Assembly: GCA_963662155.1 (NCBI GenBank)
Contig: OY759263.1
Coordinates: forward strand, 44,910,002-44,974,001
Length of the DNA: 64,000 nt
Direction of reading: 5' to 3'
Source of the DNA: Lamellibrachia columna
Lineage: Eukaryota > Annelida > Polychaeta > Sabellida > Siboglinidae
Shown: one piece after another, positions 33,076-45,294 of the stretch
How positions within the stretch are numbered: the first letter of the stretch is position 1
Layout: each line of letters opens with the position of its first letter
Position numbers and translations under genes: made by a program
The notes under the pieces: generated by a model
What the model saw: the letters and a program-made list of their open reading frames with translations, nothing else
The model's database searches: none
What the model was told of the DNA's origin: nothing

Positions 33076-34164
33076 CATATGAGACTGACAGGATATGCTA
33101 TGTTTAGGAGAGATCGATTAAGGAGGAAGTGGGAGGGTTACTTTATATGTTAAATAATATTTTCAGGCTTACGAAATAAAATTAGAAAGGGAAGCAGATT
33201 GCGATGAAACAGTTTGGTATAATATAGTTACAGGAAATTAAAAAAACAACTGTTGGATTGGTTTACCGAAGTCCAAACATAAACGAAGAGGATAACACAA
33301 AAACACCAAACGCTATAAAGGAAGTGAATAACGGGGAATGCAAGATAATAGGAGATTTTAACCTCGGACACATACAATGGAAACATCTAGATAGTACACC
33401 GGGTGAGGACCAACAATTGCTATTTTTATTACAAGATAGCTTCCTTATTCAACACGTGCTAGAACCAACCAGGGGAGAGTATGTATTAGATATAGTTTTG
33501 TCTTCACAACATGAATTAGTGGACAATCTCAAAATACATGAACAGTTGTGTAGCAGTGATCATAATAAAATACCTTTTGACATCAAAGTAAACTTAGAAA
33601 GAAAATATAAAATTAAATACATGAGAAACTCTCACATACTAAGGAGTTAAACAGCAAGTGAATGTTGGAACATTATAAAATATTAAATAAAAAAATATAT
33701 GAGTATCGTTGAACAATTTGTTCCTTTGAAAAATATGGAAAATGCCGTAAGAAGGATATAGATACTCTAAAACGACAACAGGCGAGAGCAACGAAAATTA
33801 TTCCAGAACTGAGAGACCTTAGTTATAAAGAACTTATAAAAGAATGTAGTTTAGTAACCCTAAAGACAAATATTTAAGAAGGTTTTAGGATATTGAATGG
33901 GTATGAAAATAATGATAGCAATATAAAAAAAAGTTCCACTTAACAAAGCTGGACAAACTAAAGTACACAAAATAACATTGGTGAAGGAACAGTGTAGATT
34001 ACATATTAGAAAGTACTCATTCTCACAGAGGACAATAAATGAATGGAACATATTATCTACAGATTGTGTATAATATGCTAGCAGCGTGAATATGTTTAAG
34101 AAAATTTACAACTATATCAGAAGGGTGGGAAACACTTAGATAAAAAATTATTGGACTCCCAATA
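33076..34164 (+). mobile_element. CR1-like LINE, ORF2 part (copy A continued)
   Basis: The end of the APE endonuclease is readable (LVYRSPNINEED equivalent, IGDFNLGHIQWKHL, LEPTRGEYVLDIVLSS, SSDHNKIPFDIKV). Most of the RT is then deleted at about 33660-33790, and the C-terminal block IIPELRDLSYKEL follows with stops. The 3' UTR begins near 34140. Confidence 0.8.
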
Positions 34165-34335
34165 CGATTTAACAAGATTGCCATCCAAGACAAAGGCTCA
34201 GATGGCAAGTGGACAAGGAAGCCGTTGGCTTATCGAGAGTCCATCAGTTTTCGTCTACGTGTAACCCGCCCTCCTGAGATATGTGTCCAGCTTGTTTTTA
34301 AGCATATTCACGCTGGTAGCGGTTATACAATCCAA
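34165..34335 (-). mobile_element. CR1 3'-end fragment nested in copy A
   Basis: A short minus-strand CR1 terminus (GATTGCCATCCAAGACAAAG, GCAAGTGGACAAGGAAGCC) interrupts the plus-strand CR1 3' UTR, which resumes with AATGGCTTCCTTGTCCAC. CCAAT flanks both junctions and may be a target duplication. Confidence 0.6.
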
Positions 34336-34912
34336 TGGCTTCCTTGTCCACTTGCCCTCTGTGACTTTTGCTTGGACAGCGATCTTGTTAAATCTTATCA
34401 CATAATTGTGTGATGATGTTCTCCGCGGTGTTTATTCTAGCAACTTATTATTCCAGAACTGAGAGACCCTAGATATGAAGAACACCTAAAAGAATGTGGT
34501 TTAGTAACACTAGCGACAAAGAGGTTAAGAGGATATCAAATTGAAGTTTTTAGGATATTGAATGGGTATGAAAATAATGATAGAACTATAAAATGTTGTT
34601 CTCACTTAACAAAATAACATTGGTGAAGGAACAGTGTAGATAAATATTAGAAAGTACTCATTCTCACAGAGGACAATAAATGAATGGAAAAGATTATCTA
34701 CAGATTGTGTATATGCTAGCAGCGTGAATATGTTTAAGAAAATTGACAACTCTATCAGAAAGGTGGGAAACACTTAGATGAAAAATGATTGGACTCCCAA
34801 TAAGCCAATGGCTTCCTTGTCCACTTGCCCTCTGGGACTTTTGCTTGGAAGGCAATCTTGTCACATAATTGTGTGAGGATCTTCTCACCGGTGTTTATTC
34901 TAGCAACTTGCT
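34336..34912 (+). mobile_element. CR1 3' end, tandemly duplicated
   Basis: The block from TTATTCCAGAACTGAGAGAC to GTGTTTATTCTAGCAACTT is present twice in a row, about 33797-34446 and 34447-34912. The second unit lacks the nested fragment. This is a local duplication after insertion of the CR1. Confidence 0.7.
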
Positions 34913-35484
34913 CGATGTAAGATAAAAAGCTTAAGCTGTGCACCAGCCATTTACTTAATAACTTCTGTAACAACATATGTTTGCACTGTTTACTTTTAAA
35001 TACATGTATTTTCGAACTGTGCTCTTCTAGAAAGCCTAGCAACAAAGCGGTGTGTATCGTTGATTAAACACATTTTGGTCACAGCGTGCAGATTTTCATT
35101 GATGAGGTCACAATATTTACAAAATTACAAACTGCGTTTGTTTCACAACATTTTATTGTGCGTTCCACACGTATCAAGTATACATTCAAACAAGTGCATT
35201 ATGTATTCAGTTGACCAATTGGCCAACTTAATTTCACATCAGACCCCACAAAGTAGACCAACAAACTTACAAGGCTTGTTCTAGGAGTGTAACAAGGTGC
35301 ACTACGATTAACAGAATCGAGGAAAACAGAATCAACCGCTTAGTAGAATCCAGTATATTGGATGTGACATAATCCTCCACATTCCCGCTGTATTAAACTT
35401 CGCCGCTTAAATGAATCAGCCACTAAATAGAATCACATTGTGAAGTTATTATATTAAGCGGAGTCAACTGTGCTGTTTTAAATA
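34913..35484. other. Gene-free; pogo/Tigger-type MITE-like segment at 35310-35475
   Basis: No gene is seen. Within 35310-35475, repeated strings such as AGAATCAACCGCTTAGTAGAATC and, on the other strand, CAGTTGACTCCGCTTAAT resemble the ends of pogo/Tigger MITEs with their AATCGA/GAATC runs. Exact ends were not fixed. Confidence 0.4.
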
Positions 35485-36740
35485 GTAGCAAAACGTATCG
35501 TTGCCACTACATCTAGGTATGACAGCGTCATTGCCACCATAACCAACAATAAACGGCATTACATCTAGTCATTGGAACTACATATATACTACAATAAGTA
35601 AATAAACCATTACTATAACTGTGCTGAACTACCAACAAACTACATCTATGTGTCAGAGAGATAACGAACTGCACGAGTATTGTAAATGTAATAGATTAGT
35701 GCAACACACAAGTGTAAATATATCAAACGTGTATACATATTAGACCGTCACCAATTCGATTATTTAAAATGCACATTTGTTTAGAATTATGTTGTACAAT
35801 TTACAATTGTGTTGTCTCCACGATTGAATGAATGTCATGATAATCTAATACCGGTATGACTACCAGCAAACGTATATTTACCACTACATCTAAGTATGAC
35901 AGCGTCATCGCCACCGTAACCAACAATAAACAACACTATGACTAACTATTAAAGCTACATATATACTACAATAAGTAAGTAAACCCTTACTATAACTGTG
36001 CTGCACTAGCAACAAACTATATCTATGTGTCAGAGAGATAACGAACTGCACGAGTACTGTAAATGTAATAGATTAGTGCGACACACAAATGTAAATATAT
36101 CAAACGTGTATACATATTAGACCGTCACCAATTCGATTATTTAAAATGCACATTTGTTTAGAATTATGTTGTACAATTGTATTGTCTCCACGATTGAATG
36201 AATGTCATGATAATCTAATACCGGTATGACTACCAGCAAACGTATATTCGCCACTACATCTAGGTTTGACAGCGTCATAGCCACCGTAACTAATAATAAA
36301 CGGCATTACAACTAGCCATTAGAACTACATAATTTTATATACTAGAATAAGTTAGTAAACCATTACTGATTTTGCTACAAAGCCAAGAAACTATTATATG
36401 TGTGTTATACGTGTGTCAGACAGATACCAAAGGAACGAGAAGGTATGACAGCGTCATTGCCACCGACAATTAATGGCACTATTAGTATATCTACTACAAT
36501 AATTTTGTAAACCATTACTATAATTGTAGTTCAGTGCTAAGAAACTACACATATGTGTAGGCTAGGTAACTAACTGCAGCAGTACAATACATGTAACGTG
36601 CAATTACTTGCAATTACATATAATTGTAAATATATCAAAAGTGTAAACGTATTAGCCCGTAAACAATTCGAAAAATTAAAATGCATGTGTGTTTTGAATT
36701 CTGCTGTACAAATCTAATGACATAATGACTGAATTAATTG
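35485..36740. repeat. About 370-bp tandem repeat, 3.3 copies
   Basis: Units begin near 35507, 35879 and 36250 with GCCACTACATCTAGGTATGA, run through GACCGTCACCAATTCGATTA and end GGTATGACTACCAGCAAACG. A fourth, more degraded unit covers about 36440-36740. No ORF. Satellite-like monomer length. Confidence 0.85.
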
Positions 36741-36794
36741 ACTATTGAAGGAAGACAATCTCACAATAAACAAACACAACCATCTACACACTTG

Positions 36795-36918
36795 TAATAA
36801 TCCATCTGCCACTGCAGACACTTTCTTCTCTATGGACTGCCTTTGTACTTTCAATGATTGCAATTGTTCCTCACTCGTTTCGTCTGTAGGCTCAGTTACA
36901 CGTGCCTATTCATGCAAT
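36795..36918 (-). pseudogene. Coiled-coil exon copy (paralogue of 59817-59905)
   Basis: After an acceptor (GTTTTGTTTTAACAG) the frame reads with one TAG where the paralogue has a sense codon, then ARVTEPTDETSEEQLQSLKV and QRQSIEKKVSAVADGL, a heptad-like coiled-coil pattern. The flanking intron (ACGTATCCGATAGCTTCATT) also matches 59.9-60.0 kb. It appears to be a duplicated exon from the same gene family, probably inactive. Confidence 0.45.
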
Positions 36919-37600
36919 CTGTTAAAACAAAACAGTTAAGAAAACAGATTAGATCAGGGTGTTAATGCACACGTATCCGATAGCTTCATTCGACCGTACA
37001 TACGGTCAAACCTGCTTTAGCGACCGCTCAAGGGATGGTCAAAAATAATACAGGTAGTCGCTTAATGCAGGTAATTTAACATTTATCAAAATTTATCAAG
37101 ATTGCCATCCAAGGCAAAGGCCCAGATGGCAAGTGGACAAGGAAGCCATTGGCTTATCGAGAGTCCAACATGTTTAATTTCATGTGTAATGCGCCCTCCT
37201 GAGATATGATATGATACTACCCATCCTGAAATATGATATATTACCCCATATGGTTCCTGAATACTCCACTAGAGGCACTACGCGCAAGAAAATAAATTAT
37301 TGTCAAAGTTCATATAAGGAGGGACTGTTTGTTTGTGCGTGCGTGCGAATGATTCAACGGATAGCATATCGTATCCCATATTCTTGATACGCAGTAGGCC
37401 CCATGCACGTCTAAACAATTGCTAGACTTCAAAGAACTGTTACCTGGTTTAGTTAATCATCTTCGATATGCAATGTCTGGTAATTAAAATGTCAATCATG
37501 AATTACACAGATTTTACGAGATAAAATCGCCAATTTTATAACTAATTAACTTGATATTGATAAACAAAACATAAAGTAAAAACCGGTTAAGGCAAAGTGA
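36919..37600. other. Gene-free; MITE-like and CR1 end fragments
   Basis: It contains a repeated strip (TACGGTCAAACCTGCTTTAG, GTCGCTTAATGCAGGT) also seen near 59560-60010, probably a pogo-like MITE, and a minus-strand CR1 3' terminus at about 37085-37210. The rest is not recognised. Confidence 0.5.
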
Positions 37601-37614
37601 TATTTACTTGTTAC

Positions 37615-38240
37615 TTAACAAGATTTGCCATCCAAGCCAAAGGCCCAGATGGCAAGTGGACAAGGAAGCCATTGGCTTATCGAGAGTCCATCAATGTTCA
37701 ACTACGTGTAACCGGCCCTCCTGAGATATATGTCCAACTTGTTTTTAAATATATTCACGCTGCTAGAGGTTATACAATCCGTAGATAATTTGCTCCATTC
37801 ATTTACTGTCCTCTGTGAGAATGAGTACTTCCTGATATCCAATCTACACTGATTCTTTACTAACTTTACCTCATGTCCTCTAGTTCTGCTATCTTTCTTG
37901 AGAGAGAAAAACATATTTCTATCAATATTTTCATACCCATTCAATATCGTAAAAACTTCTATTTGATCTCCTCTTAACCTCCGTGTCTCTAGAGTTGTCA
38001 AACCACATTCTTTCAGGCGTTCTTCATAAATATGGTCTCTCAGTTCTGGAATAATTTCAGTTGCTCTCCTCTGTATGCGTTCAAGCGTATCTATATCCTT
38101 ACGATAATGGTCTCCACCCTTGTATACGGTATTTTAAATGAGGTCTAACTATTGCTTTATACAGAGGTATAATTAGCTTGTTATCCTTGTAAGTTATATT
38201 TCTCCTAATTAATTTGGCACAATTTTCAGCTTGATTTTCA
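37615..38240 (-). mobile_element. CR1-like LINE 3' fragment
   Basis: The minus strand encodes the CR1 ORF2 C-terminus: TTLETRRLRGDQIEVFTILN, SRTRGHEVKLVKNQCRLDIR and KYSFSQRTVNEW, ending at 37702 followed by the 3' UTR. Upstream (to 38240) more degraded RT sequence is present. It is 5' truncated. Confidence 0.85.
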
Positions 38241-38850
38241 ATTTTTTATCTGAATAATAATGTCTGTAAATGCCAACAAATGCAACTAAGTTCTCAACAT
38301 GGACAAAGGTGTCAATAAATCACAAATATTTTATTTCACTTGACTCTAGCTTAAGGTGATATGATCACGTACCGGTATTGCTACAACTGTAGACAGTACA
38401 CATTTAGCTGGCTGCCACTCAAGCCACGTTCCTCTGCTCTAGCATTGCAATTATCCAGAACTGGGACAAACCCTGCTATTATTAAACCAAAACGCTCCAG
38501 GGACAATTTGCCAGACCACACCAATTCGATGAAGATATATAGCTGCCTCAAACTGTTCACTGAACCATGAAATAACTTGAAACAGTCAATCATTGACTGT
38601 ATCAAGTCCATGCATGTTGCTACATTGACTGTCAATGTAGCCACATGCATGGAGTGTAGGTTGCATCTCATTAAATAAAAAACATATTTTTATTATAAAC
38701 ATGATGCAATAAACATATCACTTTTATACCTGTAATGAAGTTTATTGTATGACGATATGAACATCTGATTGGTTATGTGATGTGTCAAATGTACCTACCC
38801 TGAAAACATGTACTCATTTCATTGAGATAGTCTCTGTAGTTGAACTGGTG
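38241..38850. other. Gene-free stretch
   Basis: No gene recognised. A small inverted repeat built on TGACTGT/ACAGTCA and CATGCATG lies near 38585-38655 (CAATCATTGACTGTATCAAG and CATTGACTGTCAATGTAGCC). Confidence 0.5.
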
Positions 38851-38854
38851 TGAA

Positions 38855-39165
38855 CTACTGAATGGGTATGAAAATATTGATAGAAATAGCAGAACTAGAG
38901 GACATGAGTTAAAGTTAGTAAAGGATCAGTGTAGATTGGATATCAGGAAGTACTCATTCTCACAGAGGACAGTAAACGAATGGAATAAATTATCTACGGA
39001 TTGTATAAACGCTAGCAGCGTGAATATGTTTAAAAACAAGCTGAACACTTATATCAGGAGGGCGGGTTACACGTATATGAACACTGGTGGACTCTCGATA
39101 AGCTAATGGCTTCGTTGTCCACATCTGGGCCTTTGGCTTGGATGGCAAATCTTGTTAAATCTGAG
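38855..39165 (+). mobile_element. CR1-like LINE 3' fragment
   Basis: Plus-strand copy of the same C-terminus (RTRGHELKLVKDQCRLDIR, KYSFSQRTVNEWNKL) and 3' UTR ending in GGCAAATCTTGTTAAATC. Confidence 0.85.
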
Positions 39166-39335
39166 AACCCAGTCAACCATACAGGCGGTTGTTTGATCGA
39201 AATATGCAAATTTTGGTATGATGAGATTGTTTATAGTCAGGGGTTGTAATAAGCATGTGTATCTAGGTTACCAACAGCTACATACAATGTAAAAATACAT
39301 AACAAAGATAATAAACCCAGGCATGGGACCAAGCA

Positions 39336-42165
39336 ACTCTGCCTGGAAAATGCTCTTTGAGAATCTCCTGCCGGTCCCAAGCCCGGATAAAAGAGGAGGG
39401 TTGGGCGTGGGGCCAGCGACCCCACCCCGTAAAAACAGCCTAGCTACGGAAACTGAAACAAGAGAGAAAACTGCACCGGGCGGTAGGAGAGAAGCAGTAC
39501 AGGCAACTGGACTTATGAAGGATGGGGACCAAACCCGCAAGGAAGTCTTCACCCCGATGGCGGATCTCCTTACACCCAAAACTTTTATCAACATCGGATG
39601 CTGGAATGTGAGAACACTATATCAGACAGGAAGACTGGCACAGGTTCTCCAGGAAATGCACCAATACAAAATCAGCCTTCTAGGTATCATGGAGGCTAGA
39701 TGGACTGGAGCTGGAAAACGACAACTGGCGACAGGAGACACCAAAGACATCCCCAAACATGACGTACTAATGGTTCTTGGAGATTTCAATGCACGAGTTG
39801 GGAGCGACAACACTAACAGGGAAAGGATCATGGGCAAACACGGAACAGGTACAATGATTGATAACGGCAGCAGATTGTGTGACATATGTGGGGAGAATGA
39901 CCTCGTGATTGGAGGGACACTCTTCCAACATAAGACAATACATAAGCTGACATGGAGATCCCCAGACGGCAGAACTGAGAGTCAAATAGATCACATCCTT
40001 GTAAATGGAAAATGGAGACGCTCTCTACAAGACGTCAAAACAAGGAGACTAGCTGATGCTGGCAGCGACCACAACCTGTTGATAGGAAAACTTGCACTGA
40101 AACTGAGAAAGGCAAAGACAGGAGAGAAGAAGAAAGAGCGTTTTGATACCACCAAGCTACAAAACCCAGAAACCAAGCAACAGTTCACAATTGCTCTGAA
40201 GAACAGTTTTGGTATTCTGCAGGAGGAAACAGAGATGACTATACACAGTTTCAACATGGCCATGGAGCTAGCAGGGAAAGCAGTGCTAGGCTACAGAAGA
40301 GCAAAGAAAGAGCAGTGGATTTCCACATCAACTTGGGACAAAATAGACCAAAGGAAAGGAATAAAGAAAAAGCTGCTCACCACAAAGTCCCCAAGACTCA
40401 AAGAAAGACTTTCAAGAGAATACTCACAAAAAGACAAAGAAGTAAAACGGAGTACCAGAGTAGACAAACGCACTTACATTGAAAACCTCGCAGAAGACGC
40501 AGAAGCAGCAGCAAGAAGAAAGGATATGAAGTCACTCTACCAAATAACCAAGAAGCTGAAAGGAGATACAGGTCCAAACCATAATCTCCCACTGAAAGAT
40601 GCAGATGGAAAGATAATCACAGTCGAGAAAGAGAAGATAGAGAGATGGAAGGAGCATTTCCAACAGGTTCTCAATCGTGCAGATCCACCCAGACTTGCAG
40701 ACATCCCGGAGGCAGCATATGACCTTGAAATCAACCTCGACCAAATCACAGAAGCAGAAGTCAGAGAAGCCATTAAAGCCCAGAAGAATGAAAAAGCACC
40801 AGGAAGCGACAGCGTCTGCGCAGAAATGCTTAAAGCAGATGAACAAGAAACACCCAGAATCCTCTGCCAGATCTTCCAGAGAATATGGGATGAAGAAGAC
40901 ACACCAGATGATTGGAAGACAGGCACAATTATCAAGCTACCAAAGAAGGGCAACTTGGGGAACTGTAACAACTGGCGGGGCATAACCTTGTTATCAATGA
41001 CATGCAAGATTTTCAGTCGCATAATCCTGAAGAGAATATCAGCAGCTACATATACTATCCTCCGCCAGGAACAAGCCGGTTTCAGAAGAGGAAAGTCATG
41101 CATCGACCACATTTTTACGCTACGGCAGATTTTGGAACAAAGCACGGAATGGAACAGTACGATCTACATTGCCTTCATTGACTTTGAAAAGGCCTTTGAC
41201 AGCCTTCACAGAGAATCCCTGTGGAGAATATTACGTCACTACAGGATCCCACAGAAGATGGTAAATGTGATCAAGATACTTTACACAGACGTCCAGTGTC
41301 AAGTCGCCTGTAACAGTCACATGTCAGACAGCTTTAGCGTAAAATCCGGAGTAAAACAGGGATGCATTCTCTCACCATTTCTTTTCACCCTTGCCATCGA
41401 CTGGCTGATGATAGAAACCACCAAAATGTAAACAGAGGCATCAGATGGACACTTACCTCGATCTTGGAAGACCTGGACTATGCAGATGACATTGGACTGC
41501 TGTCTAACACGCACAAGGACATGCGAGAAAAGATGGACAAACTCACAAGAACAGCACCACAGATTGGGTTAAAGCTCAACACAGCAAAAACCAAACTGAT
41601 GAGGATCAACAACAAGACAGATAACCCCATCACCATAAACAACATAAATAACAGTGAGGCTTTGGAAGACGTTCAGGACTTTGCATACCTGGGAAGCAAA
41701 ATTACAACAGATGGAGACTCTGCAAAAGATGCCACGGCTAGGATCAGAAAGGCAAGTCAGACCTTCGCTATGCTGAAGCCCATCTGGAAATCCAAGCAAC
41801 TGAGATTGGAAACAAAACTGAGACTGTACAATAGTAATGTTCTCAGTGTACTTCTCTACGGCTCCGAGTGCTGGAAACTGACAGCCAAGCTAGCACACAA
41901 GCTTGAGACATTCCAAAACAAGTGTCTACGGAAGATCCTAGGAGTATTTTGGCCCAACACCATCACTAATGAAGAGCTGCACCGCAAAACAGATGCAACA
42001 TCCTTGGCCACACAGATAAAGAAGAGAAGATGGAGATGGCTTGGACAAGTGTGCCGAATGTCACCTGGCGCACTGCCCAAGACAGCCTTACGCTGGACAG
42101 CAGATGGAAAAAGGAGACGTGGTCGCCCAAAGAAACATGGAGACGAACAGTGGAGAAGGAGATGA
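39336..42165 (+). pseudogene. RTE-like endonuclease-reverse transcriptase, broken
   Basis: The frame is open from the ATG inside the left target duplication (39323) to 41431. The APE domain starts INIGCWNVRTLYQTGRL and reaches ARWTGAGKRQLATG, then abruptly continues DTKDIPKHDVLMVLGDFNARVG. About 100 residues of the APE core usually found there are absent, and the deletion preserves frame. RT motifs follow (KAPGSDSVCAEML, GFRRGKSCIDHIF, FIDFEKAFDSLH, GVKQGCILSPFLF). A frame change near 41425 shifts to the frame carrying LDYADDIGLL (the YADD box) and the thumb/C-terminal part to 42165, where another frame change precedes the C-terminus. It is inactive. Confidence 0.9.
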
Positions 42166-42290
42166 AAGAATGCGGCCTGACATGGAACACCATCACCAAA
42201 TAGGCTGCAGACCGACAGCAGTGGCGCTCTCTTGTTGATGCCTTATGTGCCACCGGGCACGAAGATGACTAAGTAAGTAAGTAAGTAAGT
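39336..42290 (+). mobile_element. RTE-like LINE with perfect 13-bp target duplication
   Basis: The element is flanked by ATGGGACCAAGCA at 39323-39335 and again at 42291-42303, and ends in a (TAAG)n tail at about 42270-42290. It has one main ORF with APE endonuclease then RT. Order, the tail microsatellite and the C-terminal block (GRPKK preceded by LRWTADGKRRR) fit RTE-clade LINEs. The perfect duplication implies a recent insertion of an already deleted copy. Confidence 0.9.
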
Positions 42291-42303
42291 ATGGGACCAA
42301 GCA

Positions 42304-42759
42304 TAGTTTTATGAAGAGGGTTCATGACCTACTTGGAGTCTTACCAAACAGGCCAAACAAACCTATTCACCCAAGACACACTATTTATAGGACCTGGTAA
42401 ATAGAGATACACTATCGTGTATTAAATTGTGTGCATTCAGCATGTAAAGTAGGCAAACAGCTAGAATTCAATTAAAACTGTACAGTGGCCCCACCTACTT
42501 GTGTTCTATGGCTTACAATATATTGGTAGTATAAAGTCTTAATATAATCCAGCTAGCATGTATGTATGTATGCTATTCCTAGACACTTTGCACCAAGAGC
42601 ACCACCCATTCTGGGGTTTATCCGTGACCCCATGACACCTTTACTTTTTTTTAAATTCACCACACTATTATCCTTTCTATGTGGCATTTTACGTACATGA
42701 AACCCTCAAATAGCTCCGGATCAGTTAACAAAAAGAAAATCAGTGAACCTTCCATTTAC
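42304..42759. other. Gene-free stretch
   Basis: No gene recognised. TATGTATGTATGTATG occurs near 42560. Confidence 0.5.
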
Positions 42760-43210
42760 GCCATAGTGACCTTTAACAAGACAAGATTTAGCAAGATCAT
42801 CCAAAACAACAAGCTTGAGACGACATGTGGATGTGGTAGCCACTCGTTTATTGAGAGTCCAACAATTTATCATTTGTGTGTAGCCCGCCCTTGTTATGAA
42901 TAATATTCAGTGGCGTATCTAGCACCTTGCAATGGGGGACGCCAAGGGGGGCGGGGGGGGGGCAAAGTTAGTAATTAGTTTACCATGCTACCCTATAGTG
43001 GTGCAACATGTTACATAAAAAAAATCACAAAATTAAGCCAAATGATGGCAATGGCCCACTGAATATGCTACTAACAATAGGCCTATGTCAACTTTATTTT
43101 AAAACATATTCACACTGTTAACATTTACACAACTAGTTACTCTCATCGGTGAGAATGAGTACTTTCTCGTATGCAATTTATAAAGTTTTTTACTAACAAT
43201 AATTAAACAA
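42760..43210 (-). mobile_element. CR1 3' end split by a small hAT-like MITE
   Basis: CR1 3' UTR/C-terminus sequence (GTAGCCCGCCCTTGTTATGA) is interrupted and continues at about 43078 with AAAACATATTCACACTGTTA. The insert 42908-43061 starts CAGTGGCGTATCTAGCAC and ends GGCCCACTG, short inverted ends like those of hAT MITEs. The flanks share AATAT only, so an 8-bp duplication is not proven. Confidence 0.55.
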
Positions 43211-44777
43211 ATTAATGTTTTCTACCTTCCATAAGTTAAATTCGTTTGGCGTGTGTGTCGAGCGGTCAATGACTGCCAGTGTCACCAATTGAAAGGATCT
43301 TAGTACAAATAGTACAGAATACATCAACTTTACTCACATATCCGATGCAAGTGTTCTAAGAAAATTCACACGCAACCGACTCTCCTGTGTAATTGTTACT
43401 TTTCTGCTACTCTGTATCTATTCCCCGTGTCACTCGTTGTAAGGGGCCTTCACAATTGTTGATATTTACCTATTCGTACTAATGATCATATCCCCCTCCC
43501 CGAACTAGCACTTTAACATGTTGATAATTTGCCACACTGAAAATGTATTGAAGTAACAATGTCATGCCACAGTGCAGGCGACAAATTTGAAGTACCTTCT
43601 ACATCGGATCTCAGCAGCGGATACAGGGGTGTCATAGGGGTCTCAAGACCCCCCTAGGCCGTAGAAGGGCGGGGGTCTTATATCCCTGTGTTCGTGGCAA
43701 ATATTACGGTAAGGAACAACGTATATACGCATACATCGGTATTAGTGTCAGTGTGAACACTGGAGTATTAGCAGCCGGCTAATATTAATCGTTCTGTTAA
43801 TAGAACGACACATGACGTCCCCCCCAGTTCGTAAGTAGAACGACATTGACATATGACTACGACTGACTGAGACCCACCCCTTGCCAACAAGCCTTGATCC
43901 GACCACTGTGATCTATGCATCGCAGACGCTTTCACCAAATATCAGCAAACATGTTTCAATATTCAAAATATTAGGTTCCAAATCTAAAAACTTCCACCCT
44001 GGTCCACAGCATGACATCTCTAGATTTTTAGGGCCACACAGTCACAGGCGTTTGCTTTTACAAATGTTGGCGTGAATGTGCACAGACTCTTCGCTTACGA
44101 CAGTGTTTGAAAAGGTGCACTAGTTTGGTAACGTTTGAACCCTTGTTCATGTGTGTTTGTCTCGTGCTCGGACACTCGTCCCGTATCCCGTCCGCGTCGA
44201 CATCATCGTGTCTATCGACCACCGAATGTCTACTGTCTATCGTGCAGTGCTACGACCTCCGACGAATAGTAGGCTGATAGCTGAGCAGTGGCACGGTCCT
44301 GCATTCGTCCAGTGATTGTGCAAATGCGTAGTGGTTCTGCATGAGCGACAATGGGGTAGCCTGGGGCAGTGCGGCCCCCCCCCCAAGGAAAACGTTCAAG
44401 TTTAACATCATGAATGATACTATATAGTATTGCGCCCACAAATGAAGAGGATTGTTGTAAGTACCTGTATAGGATATATATTCAACTGCATATTTACTTA
44501 AGTTAGTATACAATAAAACATGGTAGCTATTTTAACATCGCAATACTCATCAACATAGTCCTGCTTTTCTCGCAAAGCGTGATTACACTAATAAAAAAAC
44601 GTACCAATACAACATCTTTATTAGGGCCTATGAAAGCTCCACCAACGTACCATTAACATATGAATATAATTCAAATAAATCGACATAGCGTTAATTACGC
44701 AATGGTGTAAACAGAACAACAGAACACGCTCCCCTCAAATCAGGCACGGCCACTCCTCATCTTCCTCTTCACTGCTC
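43211..44777. other. Gene-free stretch
   Basis: No gene is supported. A hairpin of AAGACCCCC and GGGGGTCTT occurs at about 43648-43681. A poly-C run lies at 44373-44383. The sequence CAGCAGCGGATACAGGGGTG near 43613 is again hAT-terminus-like, without a matched partner. Confidence 0.5.
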
Positions 44778-45294
44778 TCAGTCCTTGGCTTCTTGCTTGC
44801 GGTCTTCACCGAAGATATCGGAGTCGTATGGCCACAGCCCACACATGCGGAAACCAGAAACAGCGTTATTTTGCATCGAACACCTGACGAACGCTTTGTC
44901 AAATATGCCAGCCATATGAAACAAGGTTGTCCTCATCCCTGGGTTGGCCACCATCCAACTGTCGGCGGTGGCCTTGTAATTCGCTTTCAATAATTTCAAA
45001 AAAACGTACGATCGAGGGGCTGCATTTTGTGAGTGCGGTGTGGTGGCAGTGTGACTAGCTGGATTCCATGTTCAATCGTGTATGTGACGAGACTTGTGTG
45101 GCTGTGGTGGCCGTCCATGTGACGGCGGCTAGAGACTTGTGGCTGTAGTGGCCGTCCAGGATGATGATCTGTGGCGTTGCGTTGCTTGCATTGGTGTTTG
45201 CAACGAAATGTTCCAGCCATTTCACGAACATATTGCTGTCAGTCCAACCATTGGCGCTGCAGTAGTCGACCGACTGTAACGAGGCTCCGAGCAT
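44778..45294 (-). pseudogene. pogo/Tigger transposase C-terminal fragment
   Basis: The minus-strand frames give SANGWTDSNMFVKWLEHFV, then IIILDGHYSHKS, the DDE_1 motif with its central Asp. Next come LVTLPPHRTHKMQPLDRTFF, then a further frame LKANYKATADSWMVANPG and GIFDKAFVRC to GFRMCGLWPYDSDIF. This is the second half of a Tigger/pogo transposase. Two frame changes separate the pieces, and an about 60-bp tandem duplication (GGCTGTAGTGGCCGTCCA and GGCTGTGGTGGCCGTCCA) repeats the GH-SH region. The N-terminal half is missing: CR1 sequence begins at about 45295. Confidence 0.8.

Noticed and set aside
43600..43690. Second hAT-like terminus CAGCAGCGGATACAGGGG
   Set aside because: No partner terminus or target duplication found.
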